Below, piece by piece: positions 24,315 through 32,792 of a stretch of 64,000 bases of DNA. Positions within the stretch are counted from its first letter, which is position 1. The number at the start of each line of letters is the position of its first letter. The notes beneath the pieces were generated by a model. It did no database searches. It saw only the letters and a program-made list of their open reading frames with translations, and was not told the origin of the DNA. The DNA is from Ruminococcus sp. GTDB taxonomy: Bacteria; Bacillota; Clostridia; Oscillospirales; Ruminococcaceae. The stretch spans positions 1 to 64,000 of the forward strand of contig JAFXXU010000058.1 of the NCBI GenBank assembly GCA_017542125.1, read 5' to 3'. Both the position numbers and the translations under genes were made by a program.

Positions 24315-25127
24315 ATGACCGTGCAGCACAGGAACACACTGAAAAAGCTCTTCACCGAGAACAAGCGTCAGGCGATAGTTCTGTTATCTGCGCTTTTTCT
24401 GGCCTCTGCGGCGCTGCTTGCGGGTATATTCTCCTATTTTCACAGCAAGGACGCTGTCACTAACAGAATGTCCGCGCTGAACGGCGATGTAGCTGTCCGC
24501 GAGCCTGAATGGCTCAGCAAAGGACAGTATATGGCCCGCGCCTCCGAGCCCGGGATGAAGATCCCCAAGGATCCCCGAGGCGTTAATACAGGTCAGACAG
24601 ACCTCTATATCAGGCTGAAAATGACCCTGTCCCTGGATGAGTATTCGGGCGATCTGTCCTCAATCACTGCCGAAGAAGCAGCCAACGGTGAGGTCGGCAT
24701 ACCCACCTCCGGCAAGCGATTGCAGGCGATAATCGACGCAATTATGCGTAATAACGCAGGTGACAAATTCCTGAACTTGACAATAGCATCCGGTGACGAG
24801 GACAACGCATCTGAGTGGCAAGCAAATTCACTTAACACCAACTTTGTGGCCGACCAAAAGAATTACGGCACGGATGAAAAGCTGATCTACTATTTCTATT
24901 ACAAGTCAGACAGCTCCGGCGCTGACCCCCTGATGACAGCAGTCCCACCGGGGGAGAGCACAGCGGTGCTGTTCAACGAGATCGACATCCCGATATATAA
25001 AAAGGATTACCTCGGGGTCTTCGATCAGGGCTATACGATAACAATAGAAGCCGAGGGCATTCCGTCTTCGGCATATCCGGAGGGGCTTGAGGTCTCGCAA
25101 GCTCCGGCGGCGTTTAACGACCAATAG
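24315..25127 (+). CDS. Second TasA-like protein with SipW-type signal peptide
   Basis: A 270-residue secreted protein. AAAGGGGG precedes the ATG. The N-terminus has a basic stretch, a helix and IFSYFHSKDAVTNRMSALNG, very similar to the boundary in the protein at 21485. The mature part is one predicted beta-sandwich with NTGQTDLYIRLKMTL, the strand that in TasA/camelysin proteins follows the signal. There is no C-terminal anchor. It could be a minor subunit or a fibre adaptor. It sits directly after its probable processing peptidase. Confidence 0.77.
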   Translation: MTVQHRNTLKKLFTENKRQAIVLLSALFLASAALLAGIFSYFHSKDAVTNRMSALNGDVAVREPEWLSKGQYMARASEPGMKIPKDPRGVNTGQTDLYIRLKMTLSLDEYSGDLSSITAEEAANGEVGIPTSGKRLQAIIDAIMRNNAGDKFLNLTIASGDEDNASEWQANSLNTNFVADQKNYGTDEKLIYYFYYKSDSSGADPLMTAVPPGESTAVLFNEIDIPIYKKDYLGVFDQGYTITIEAEGIPSSAYPEGLEVSQAPAAFNDQ

Positions 25128-25160
25128 CGGGACAGATTACGATGAAAGGCTGAGCGGGCA

Positions 25161-28100
25161 ATGCTTAACAAGATCTACAAAAGATTTATAAGCCTTATGG
25201 CGGCTGCGATCATGGCATTTACGGACATTGTGCCTGTAATGCCTGTTATTGCTCTGCCCGAAGAGAGCTCTGACCTTACTATGCAGAGCATCGAGCTCTA
25301 CCCCGACGGTGAGGACGGCGAAAAGTCCGTTACCCTTGAAGGTATGATGCCCGAGGGCGCCGAAGCCGAAGCCGTTGACGTCTCCGACGAGCACGACGGT
25401 ATCGCAGCCTATGATATCACCATCACCGACGGTTCCGACGAATATCAGCCTGACGAGCACCACCCCATCAAAGTTGAGATAACCGACCCTGCCATCACCG
25501 ACAGCGAGGGTCTCGAACTGTGGCATATCAAAGACGACGGCACCCGCGAGCAGATCACCGATTTCACCGCCTCCGACGGCACCATCACCTTTATGGCGAC
25601 GGGGTTCAGTGTTTATGAGATAGTTCAAATGGATTTCCCGACCATAGTTGTCGCAGAACCTGGCTGGAATAAGGTTGACAGCGTTAACGTGCTGACTTCC
25701 GCTAAGTATAAGGATGATGGCTTCTATATCAGCGGCGCTCAGGACTTGAACGGATATTTCGCCAAGAACAGAAGCATAAGCGGCATCAAAGCAGCTCCCA
25801 AACGATACGGCATTGATGTGACCGGTCAGATAAAGGATAACAACAACCGGCTTCCGTCAGCGGCGGGTGCTAATTATGCTCAGATAATTGAAAATGCTCA
25901 GCAGGCTTCGGCAGCACGTTACTATTTTGAAGAAACAAGTGAAAACTCAGGAAAGTATTATATTTATTGCTATGGTGACGATGATGAACCGTATTATGCA
26001 TTTGCAACAAAAGCTGATTCAGTAAACAGTGTCAAACTTGTCAGTGGAAAAGAGAATGCTTCGGAATGGACTATTGAGATCACAAACGGAAATGCTTCGT
26101 TTTATGACGAAGTGACTGGATTGTACTGGAATAACTCATCCGGAAACAAATCGGGATTTGCCGGCTGGACAGGAACAAACAATTTCAATATCTGGTATTA
26201 TTATGTTCCGGAAGAGATCCCCTATGACCCATACGATCTTGAAGGCACCGAATACGGCCTGATGAACTATTACACAGGTACCAGCGGCAACGCCGTCAAA
26301 GCTACAGCCAAAAATTCCACTTCTCTCAGTTCGGAAACTATGGTGGTCAGGACAAATACTGTCAATCATCAGACCAAGCTGTATGTTTCTCTTAACAGCG
26401 ATATCTCAATGTGGACATTCCACAGTGCCGGCGGTGATTGTTATAAAATAGAATCTGACGGACAATATCTCAAGCTGACCTCCGGAGGTGTGTCGCTGAC
26501 GACCGAGAGCGATGCTACCCCGATAAAGGTCATTCCCGGGACTGGTGCACAGGCAGGTAAAATTAGACTCACAGCTGACGGATACGATATTGATTATTCT
26601 TCGTCTTCATTCAGATCTACTGCTGCCGGAAACGGCAATACTCACTGGCTCAGCCTTGTTGAAAAGTCGAACATCCAGGAAGAAGACTTTATCGTTTATT
26701 CCGCAAACAAGGTCGGAGTGGGCGAAAGAGAGAGCGGAGCGGAAGATGCACCCTATGTCGTTAAGAACGAGGATCAGGTCATAGTCTATACCCGTATCTG
26801 GGACGAAGCCTCCAAGACCTATAATTTCTATGCTATCGACCATGACGGCTCCCTCGTTCAGTGCTATGAGCGCGGAGACAATATCATGTGGGTCGGCAGC
26901 AAGATCAATACCCTGCTGTGGGATTTCACCGAGTATTACTATGACGGGACCACGACCCCGAACAATTACTACGAGCTTTACAACTCCTATTCGGGCAAGT
27001 ATCTTGCGCCCCAGGATCCCGATGCCGGCGGCGTCGGACAGGTGCTTTCAGACAGCACTATCGGTATCAACCTCGACGGCAGACGCGATAACGAGTATTT
27101 CAGCAAGATCATGGCCTGGGACGATCCTCATTATTCCTTTGCTGCGATCAAAGCGGATCTCACTGCCGGGAAGATCGTTTCCTGTACCAGGAACGAGGCT
27201 GTCGGCGAAAACACTGATTTTTACTTTGCAATAATGGAAAAACCGGAACCCGCCGCGTTGACCGTTGTTGAGACCATTGATAACAACGAATACGGTATAT
27301 CAATGAAGATGGTGGATTTTGCGGATCTCGGCGTAGGCGAAGGCGGCAAAAATGTGGCTCAGGCGATCGTTAACGCTGCAGCAGATGAATCCGGAGCCAC
27401 CGGAACATATACGGTCAATAACTGGGGCACTGCGACCAGAAGTTCGTTTACCTGGGATTATTTAGGTGGAAGCTACACCGATCAGCAGGGACTGCTTTCA
27501 ACTGACCTCGGCGCCGACGGTTATCCTACAGTAGCGGCAGAGAATTTCAGCAATCTGAAAGATAATGCAGTCCTTGGCAATCCCGCTTACGGAAAAAGCA
27601 TTAAAGGCGCATTTTCTGCAGCGACCCCTGTAAACCACCTGTTTATCAAAAGTACCTATGAAGCTACCGGATATTTTGAGTTTGACAGCTGTCAGAACAC
27701 GGCTACTCTGATCCAGCCGAACGGCAGTGTCGGCAATGAATTCACAGTATATAAAGAGCTTGCAACAGACAACATCAACAGTAATTCCCATAAGCACGGA
27801 CAGTTCTTCCCGTACAATACTATTGTTCCGGGTGTTTATTCTTCGAATAATGAATACAATAAATATAACGCACTGTTACAGGAACTGGATGCGAGCGATC
27901 CGAGAAAGGGTGAGCAGCTTTATCTGCTGCAGTTTTCCGGTACTCAACCCAACTGCTATAACGGCATGGAGCTTCAAGCGGGCTTCATCCAGACCCCCGA
28001 CGGTCAGGATGCCTGGAAACACGATATTATTTTCGAGTTCACCGGAGACGACGACTTCTGGCTTTATGTTGACAACGAGCTCATAATAGACCTGGGCGGA

Positions 28101-31100
28101 ATTCACTCTGCATATAAAGGCACAGTAAACTTCCATACCGGCGAGGTAAAGATACAGAAGGGCAAGGATGCGGTAGTTGAGACCAAGACCCTCCGCCAGC
28201 TATTCTACGACAACTACATCAGCCGCGGACACACCGCCGCTGAAGCTTTGGCTTATGTAAACGACATCTTTGAACTTAAAAATGTTGACGGCAATAATTG
28301 TTATGTCTTCACGGATTATTCATCCCACAAGATGAAGATCTTCTATATGGAGCGAGGAGCCAGTGCTTCAAACCTTCATATGCGCTTCAACCTCAGTTAT
28401 GTAACTCCCGGAAGCGTTATGATGTCCAAGCAGATCACCGACGAAGAAGGCGATACTATCAGCGATATCGACTACAGCTCCATAAAGTATCCTTATCAGA
28501 TATACTACTGCAGAGAAGGAGAAGAAGACACTCCTCTCGAGAATTATACGCTCCTTGAAAAGGATGCTTCGAGTCATGTAGGCGTTTATTACCTCAATCC
28601 CAAGAGGGAAGCCGAATACTATGCTCATTATAAGGCTCCGGGTGTGAGCACGCCTTATCATAACGTATTCTTCCTGACTCCCGGCAAGGATGTCTCGATA
28701 GATTTTCCCGAGAACACCTACAGATATTACATCCGTGAGTGCGGCATCAACTCCGAAGTCTATGACACGGTGAGGTGTAACGGACAGGATAATTCCTTAA
28801 CACAAACTGCCGAAGGCACTTATCAGAACTTTGTCACCGTTCCCGCGCTGGTCACCGACAGACCGACTATGGCGCTGCAGAACAGAGTTGACACCACAAA
28901 GCTGAAAACGCTGACGTTCACAAAGCAGCTTTACGACAAGGATAACAATCCGATATTCGACGACAAGACCACTTTCTGCTTCCGTCTCTATCTTGCGGAT
29001 GAAGGCAGCTTTTTGACCGACGAAAACGGCGAGATCATTTATGTCGATGATGACGGCAACCGTGTTTATGACGGTACCGGAACGCCGATCCACGATGAGG
29101 AACTCAAGCTGGCATATATGCACAGCTACTATGTGGTCTCTCCCGACGGATATCTTTGCAGCTGGGACTCTGCTAATGACAGATTTGTCGAAACAGAATA
29201 TACAAATTATTCGACTCTGACAGAGGCGCAGAAGAAGACTGTTACATTTGAGACCTCGATCAACGGTACTATCTCGAAGATACCCGCCTGGTATTCTGTC
29301 AAGGTGCCTAACCTTATGACAGGCACAAAGTTTGAGGTCGAGGAGCGTGTCTGGGATAATCCTATCGGCTACAGCCTCAAGGAAAACGGTTATGTATGCG
29401 TCCAGGAGGGCGAAGGAGCCAGTGCCGAGAACACTTATGACATCGACCTCGGCGATCCCGTAAATATCGGCAGAGTCAACTCGCTGCATTCTCCTAAAAT
29501 GGAGATCAAAAATGAAAGGGGCTACGGCCTTGAAGCTAATAAGGTCTGGAGCGATGCCGATTATACAAAGTCGCATCAGGAAACCTATATCGCTGTCTAT
29601 ATCAGAAGCGGCGATTCGTATTCGCTGGTCGCCGATACTGTCAGACAGATAAGCGACGATAACACCTCGTTCCGCTTCTATTTCCCGAGTTTGCAGTCAG
29701 GCAAGACCATCTCCGATTACGTTATCCGCGAGGTGAAGCTGACAGGTGATTATACCGTCGCCAACGACGGAACAGTGACCGGCTATACGGCCTCTCAGGT
29801 CAAGCTCGTGGATAACAACGGCATTGATCTGCTTGCTACCGCCAAGGACGATACGGAACAGACCTTCAAGTATAACGTCGATTATACCGAAGGCTCTCCC
29901 ACAGGTGAAACCGACAATGCCCGCAAGGATACTGTAACGAATATCCGTCAGGGCGGTATAGCGATCAGACTTTACAAGTGGGGCACGGATGTACCTCTCC
30001 AGAACGGAATTTTCACCCTCAAGAAGGACGGCGCCCATGTGGGCAAGACCAGCTATGCTTCCGATGCCAACGGACTTGTCACGGTGCTTTATACTCCGTC
30101 CCAGGACGGCGAATACGAGCTCACCGAAACTCAGTCCCCCAAGAGTTATGTGGGAATGCCGGAGACTATTACGTTCAAGGTCAATAATTCGGGAGTATAC
30201 GATTTCACCAATCCCAACGATCCCGGCTGGGCGGTGCTGGTTTCTGATGACCCGTCAGGTAAGTATCTAAGCATCATAGATATCTATAATAAACCCTATG
30301 AGCTGCGTGTGATCAAGACCGACGGCAGCGGGGAACCGCTTGAAGGCGCTCATTTTGAGATCTACAAGGGTGTCAAGGATCAGTCTGGGAACGTAATAAA
30401 GGATTACACTCCCGTCAGCTGGGATGACGGAAGCGAGCTTATTACCGGAGCGGACGGCATCATCCCGCATATCGACAAGAACCTTATACCCCTCAGTTAC
30501 TACCTGACAGAGACCAGAGCTCCCAAAAACTATGAAAAGCTCGAAAATGATATCCAGTTTACCATTGACAAGATGGGCGAGATCAGCTGCGACAGCAAGT
30601 ATATGAAACGCACTGAGTCGATGATCGAAAATACATCTACTCTGCTGGTTACTTACACGATAAGTATCCCGAATACCTCAGCCTCCAGCGATTATTACTT
30701 CGATATCGAAAAGCTGATCCTTATTGATAAGAACATCCACAACAGCGACCCGACTCAGAAGTTTGTATTCAAGGTCGAGCGCTATGCCGAGGATGATACT
30801 GTTATGAACACCCTGCTTGAGAGCTTCTATGTGACGATGAACTGTACCAACGACCCTGAAAACGGGATCTATCCTTATGAACTGGATGACTCCGATAAGT
30901 ATTCATATGACAGCGAGAATAATAAGGTCACAGTCACATACAAAAACGGTGAGAAATATACCTTCCCCGCCGCTGTCAAGAGAGGTGTACAGACTGTCAA
31001 GGTCAAGAAGAAGGGCATCTATAAGGTCACAGAGCTCAGCAGCTGGTCTTCAACGGATTACGATTTCTGGTATGGAAGCAACAGGTATTTAGGCGAAGAC

Positions 31101-31295
31101 GGAACCGGCTCGGCTGATACCGAAGGGAAATATGTAAAGGTAATTGTCGGCGAGGGTAATGCAGCTTATGCGCCCTCATCGGAGGAAGATAACCGACCTA
31201 CCGCCAGCTTTACCAACACCGAGACCGAGTTCGCTTACCTAAGCGCCCAGGCCTATGCCGAGAATACTATCAAGCATATCCCATCAGGGACGTAA
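25161..31295 (+). CDS. Giant fibro-slime/SpaA-type surface adhesin
   Basis: A 2044-residue secreted protein with a signal peptide (about 1-32). Residues about 360-500 form a ricin-like or beta-trefoil-like region. A fibro-slime domain lies at about 860-1010, with FEFTGDDDFWLYVDNELIID and LGGIHSAYKGTV as its hallmark. Several SpaA/Cna-B beta-sandwiches follow: about 1250 (LTFTKQLYDKDNNPIFDDKT), 1455 (LEANKVWSDADY), 1605 (VPLQNGIFTLKKDG), 1713 (LRVIKTDGSGEPLEGAHFEI) and 1840. Such domains usually form internal Lys-Asn isopeptide bonds. The protein ends KHIPSGT with no membrane helix or sortase motif, unusual for this class. Parts of residues 240-330 are more AT-rich than the rest, hinting at a mosaic origin. 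Probable role: host, mucin or plant-fibre binding tip of the fibre. Confidence 0.82.
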   Translation: MLNKIYKRFISLMAAAIMAFTDIVPVMPVIALPEESSDLTMQSIELYPDGEDGEKSVTLEGMMPEGAEAEAVDVSDEHDGIAAYDITITDGSDEYQPDEHHPIKVEITDPAITDSEGLELWHIKDDGTREQITDFTASDGTITFMATGFSVYEIVQMDFPTIVVAEPGWNKVDSVNVLTSAKYKDDGFYISGAQDLNGYFAKNRSISGIKAAPKRYGIDVTGQIKDNNNRLPSAAGANYAQIIENAQQASAARYYFEETSENSGKYYIYCYGDDDEPYYAFATKADSVNSVKLVSGKENASEWTIEITNGNASFYDEVTGLYWNNSSGNKSGFAGWTGTNNFNIWYYYVPEEIPYDPYDLEGTEYGLMNYYTGTSGNAVKATAKNSTSLSSETMVVRTNTVNHQTKLYVSLNSDISMWTFHSAGGDCYKIESDGQYLKLTSGGVSLTTESDATPIKVIPGTGAQAGKIRLTADGYDIDYSSSSFRSTAAGNGNTHWLSLVEKSNIQEEDFIVYSANKVGVGERESGAEDAPYVVKNEDQVIVYTRIWDEASKTYNFYAIDHDGSLVQCYERGDNIMWVGSKINTLLWDFTEYYYDGTTTPNNYYELYNSYSGKYLAPQDPDAGGVGQVLSDSTIGINLDGRRDNEYFSKIMAWDDPHYSFAAIKADLTAGKIVSCTRNEAVGENTDFYFAIMEKPEPAALTVVETIDNNEYGISMKMVDFADLGVGEGGKNVAQAIVNAAADESGATGTYTVNNWGTATRSSFTWDYLGGSYTDQQGLLSTDLGADGYPTVAAENFSNLKDNAVLGNPAYGKSIKGAFSAATPVNHLFIKSTYEATGYFEFDSCQNTATLIQPNGSVGNEFTVYKELATDNINSNSHKHGQFFPYNTIVPGVYSSNNEYNKYNALLQELDASDPRKGEQLYLLQFSGTQPNCYNGMELQAGFIQTPDGQDAWKHDIIFEFTGDDDFWLYVDNELIIDLGGIHSAYKGTVNFHTGEVKIQKGKDAVVETKTLRQLFYDNYISRGHTAAEALAYVNDIFELKNVDGNNCYVFTDYSSHKMKIFYMERGASASNLHMRFNLSYVTPGSVMMSKQITDEEGDTISDIDYSSIKYPYQIYYCREGEEDTPLENYTLLEKDASSHVGVYYLNPKREAEYYAHYKAPGVSTPYHNVFFLTPGKDVSIDFPENTYRYYIRECGINSEVYDTVRCNGQDNSLTQTAEGTYQNFVTVPALVTDRPTMALQNRVDTTKLKTLTFTKQLYDKDNNPIFDDKTTFCFRLYLADEGSFLTDENGEIIYVDDDGNRVYDGTGTPIHDEELKLAYMHSYYVVSPDGYLCSWDSANDRFVETEYTNYSTLTEAQKKTVTFETSINGTISKIPAWYSVKVPNLMTGTKFEVEERVWDNPIGYSLKENGYVCVQEGEGASAENTYDIDLGDPVNIGRVNSLHSPKMEIKNERGYGLEANKVWSDADYTKSHQETYIAVYIRSGDSYSLVADTVRQISDDNTSFRFYFPSLQSGKTISDYVIREVKLTGDYTVANDGTVTGYTASQVKLVDNNGIDLLATAKDDTEQTFKYNVDYTEGSPTGETDNARKDTVTNIRQGGIAIRLYKWGTDVPLQNGIFTLKKDGAHVGKTSYASDANGLVTVLYTPSQDGEYELTETQSPKSYVGMPETITFKVNNSGVYDFTNPNDPGWAVLVSDDPSGKYLSIIDIYNKPYELRVIKTDGSGEPLEGAHFEIYKGVKDQSGNVIKDYTPVSWDDGSELITGADGIIPHIDKNLIPLSYYLTETRAPKNYEKLENDIQFTIDKMGEISCDSKYMKRTESMIENTSTLLVTYTISIPNTSASSDYYFDIEKLILIDKNIHNSDPTQKFVFKVERYAEDDTVMNTLLESFYVTMNCTNDPENGIYPYELDDSDKYSYDSENNKVTVTYKNGEKYTFPAAVKRGVQTVKVKKKGIYKVTELSSWSSTDYDFWYGSNRYLGEDGTGSADTEGKYVKVIVGEGNAAYAPSSEEDNRPTASFTNTETEFAYLSAQAYAENTIKHIPSGT

Positions 31296-31318
31296 ACTAA
31301 CAGAAAGGAGGCTGTCCC

Positions 31319-31993
31319 GTGAACGGCAAAAAGAAAAAGATAATCATAGGCAGCCTTCTTGCACTGCTTCTCATACCGCCTATCGCTGCTTTTGCAGTAG
31401 TGTATATCAGCAATATGGAGATCAATAAGTTTGAGCCTGCCCAAGCCAGTCTTCAGGTAAAAGAGGGCGAAGAAGATACTTCAGACGAGCTGAAAAAAGA
31501 TTTTACCTTTACACAGTCGCCACAGGATGAAAACACCTACGGTACCGAGAAGCCTGTTCAGATCGTTGACGGGCGTTCCAATACAGGCGAAGCTCTTAGA
31601 GTTAGCTTCATCCCGATGTGGCTCGACGCTGAGGGAAATGTCTGCGCCGGGATAGCCGGTGTTACGGATATCCGGAGCATCGAGCTGGACAGCACCGCAA
31701 ACACCCTTACCTATTACTCCGGTGAGGGCGATGGGAAATCAGCTGTGTTCACCCTAATCCTGGCTGATGGCTGGTACTCGGATTGGACTTACAAAAAGGA
31801 GGGCTGCTTCTATTACCGCGGCTCCCTTAATGAGTACAGGACCACATCCCCGCTTATAGCGAAAGTTGAGCTTTCAAAGGCAGTTTACGATGCCTCGGAG
31901 GGGCTTGATCTCAGGCTGGATGTCCTTGCGGACACCATTCAGGTCAGCGCCGATGCAGATTCCCAGCGCTGGGGTGAGGACAATAATGGTTAA
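31319..31993 (+). CDS. Membrane-anchored or SipW-processed accessory surface protein
   Basis: A 224-residue protein started at GTG (31319) after the same AAAGGAGGCTGTC block (31304-31316) that precedes the gene at 23050. A basic start (NGKKKKIIIG), one helix and FAVVYISNMEINKFEPAQAS resemble the TasA-like precursors loosely. The rest is predicted beta-rich (SFIPMWLDAEGNVCAG, ADGWYSDWTYKKEGCFYYRG). GCFYYRG and VCAG give two cysteines that could pair. It is the last gene of the operon, before a terminator. Whether the helix is cleaved is uncertain. Confidence 0.6.
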   Translation: MNGKKKKIIIGSLLALLLIPPIAAFAVVYISNMEINKFEPAQASLQVKEGEEDTSDELKKDFTFTQSPQDENTYGTEKPVQIVDGRSNTGEALRVSFIPMWLDAEGNVCAGIAGVTDIRSIELDSTANTLTYYSGEGDGKSAVFTLILADGWYSDWTYKKEGCFYYRGSLNEYRTTSPLIAKVELSKAVYDASEGLDLRLDVLADTIQVSADADSQRWGEDNNG

Positions 31994-31997
31994 AAGC

Positions 31998-32024
31998 AAA
32001 AGGACGGTCACTGACCGTCCTTTT
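31998..32024. terminator. Bidirectional terminator after the surface operon
   Basis: AAAAGGACGGTCA is followed, after one base, by its exact complement TGACCGTCCTTTT, then ATATTT. It lies between convergent genes and works on both strands. Confidence 0.88.
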
Positions 32025-32029
32025 ATATT

Positions 32030-32665
32030 TCAGTATTTCAGCTTTATGATGACCTTTATCTCTTTGGAGACCAGCTTCTCGAAATCCTCACCGTCCCCGG
32101 GTTTGCCTACCAGGCTGCCGTAATGAGTAGGTATCGCAGCCTCGGGAGAGAGCTTGTTGACCAGCCCCGCGGCCTTTCCGGCATCCATAGTAAAGGTGCC
32201 GCCGACAGGTATGCAGATGATGTCGCATTTTACTTTCTCTGCATCGGGGGTGGCATCGGTGTCACCGCAGACGTATATCCTTTTGCCTCCCGCAGTCACC
32301 ACAAACCCCAGCCAGCCGTTGTGCTTGGGGTGGAAGGGCTTCAGTGTATTATAAGCGGGAACAGCCTCCACCGGTATCCCCAGGATCGAGGTGCTGTCGC
32401 ATGGTTTCAGGAGAACTGTCCTGTCGGCGGGGATGCCTGCCTTGGAAAGGTCGCCCTTGATGCTCTCGGGGGCAGCGAATAGGGTCTTGTCCCCGGCGAT
32501 CTTGGCTATGTCCTTCGGGGAGAAATGGTCGTAATGCGAGTGGGTGATGAACACTATATCGGCGTCGTGAGGCTCCCACTCAATGTTCAGCGGGTCGAAA
32601 TACATCACCTTTTCCGCTTCGATGCGGATGCTGCTCTGTTCGTTTACGGTTATCCTGTCGGTCAT
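32030..32665 (-). CDS. Metallo-beta-lactamase-fold hydrolase (UPF0173-like)
   Basis: A 211-residue cytoplasmic protein. I choose the ATG at 32665 (MTDRITVNEQ), with AAAGGAG 8 bases upstream. The metal site motif is ITHSHYDHFSP (HxHxDH), with later ligands in VCGDTD and IPTHYGS. Its length and the pattern CIPVGGTFTMDA match the UPF0173/YtkL-like group, whose physiological substrate is not settled. It has its own promoter and is not linked to the neighbouring operons. Confidence 0.85.
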   Translation of the reverse strand: MTDRITVNEQSSIRIEAEKVMYFDPLNIEWEPHDADIVFITHSHYDHFSPKDIAKIAGDKTLFAAPESIKGDLSKAGIPADRTVLLKPCDSTSILGIPVEAVPAYNTLKPFHPKHNGWLGFVVTAGGKRIYVCGDTDATPDAEKVKCDIICIPVGGTFTMDAGKAAGLVNKLSPEAAIPTHYGSLVGKPGDGEDFEKLVSKEIKVIIKLKY

Positions 32666-32717
32666 GGTTGTCACTCCTTTGATCTGAATAATGCGCTTCC
32701 GGCGCTTGCCTGCTGAT

Positions 32718-32746
32718 ATTATACCATATCCTGCTGTCCCCGTCAA
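32718..32746 (-). promoter_or_regulatory. Promoter of the metallo-hydrolase gene
   Basis: On the minus strand TTGACG (32741-32746), a 17-base spacer and TATAAT (32718-32723). Confidence 0.75.
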
Positions 32747-32751
32747 TAATG

Positions 32752-32780
32752 AAAAAGGGAACAGCCCGCGAGCTGTTCCC
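32752..32780 (-). terminator. Terminator of the LacI-sensor/GGDEF gene
   Basis: GGGAACAG (32757-32764) pairs with CTGTTCCC (32773-32780). On the minus strand TTTTTC follows. It lies 12 bases after the stop codon. Confidence 0.85.
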
Positions 32781-32792
32781 ATTAAGAATTAT

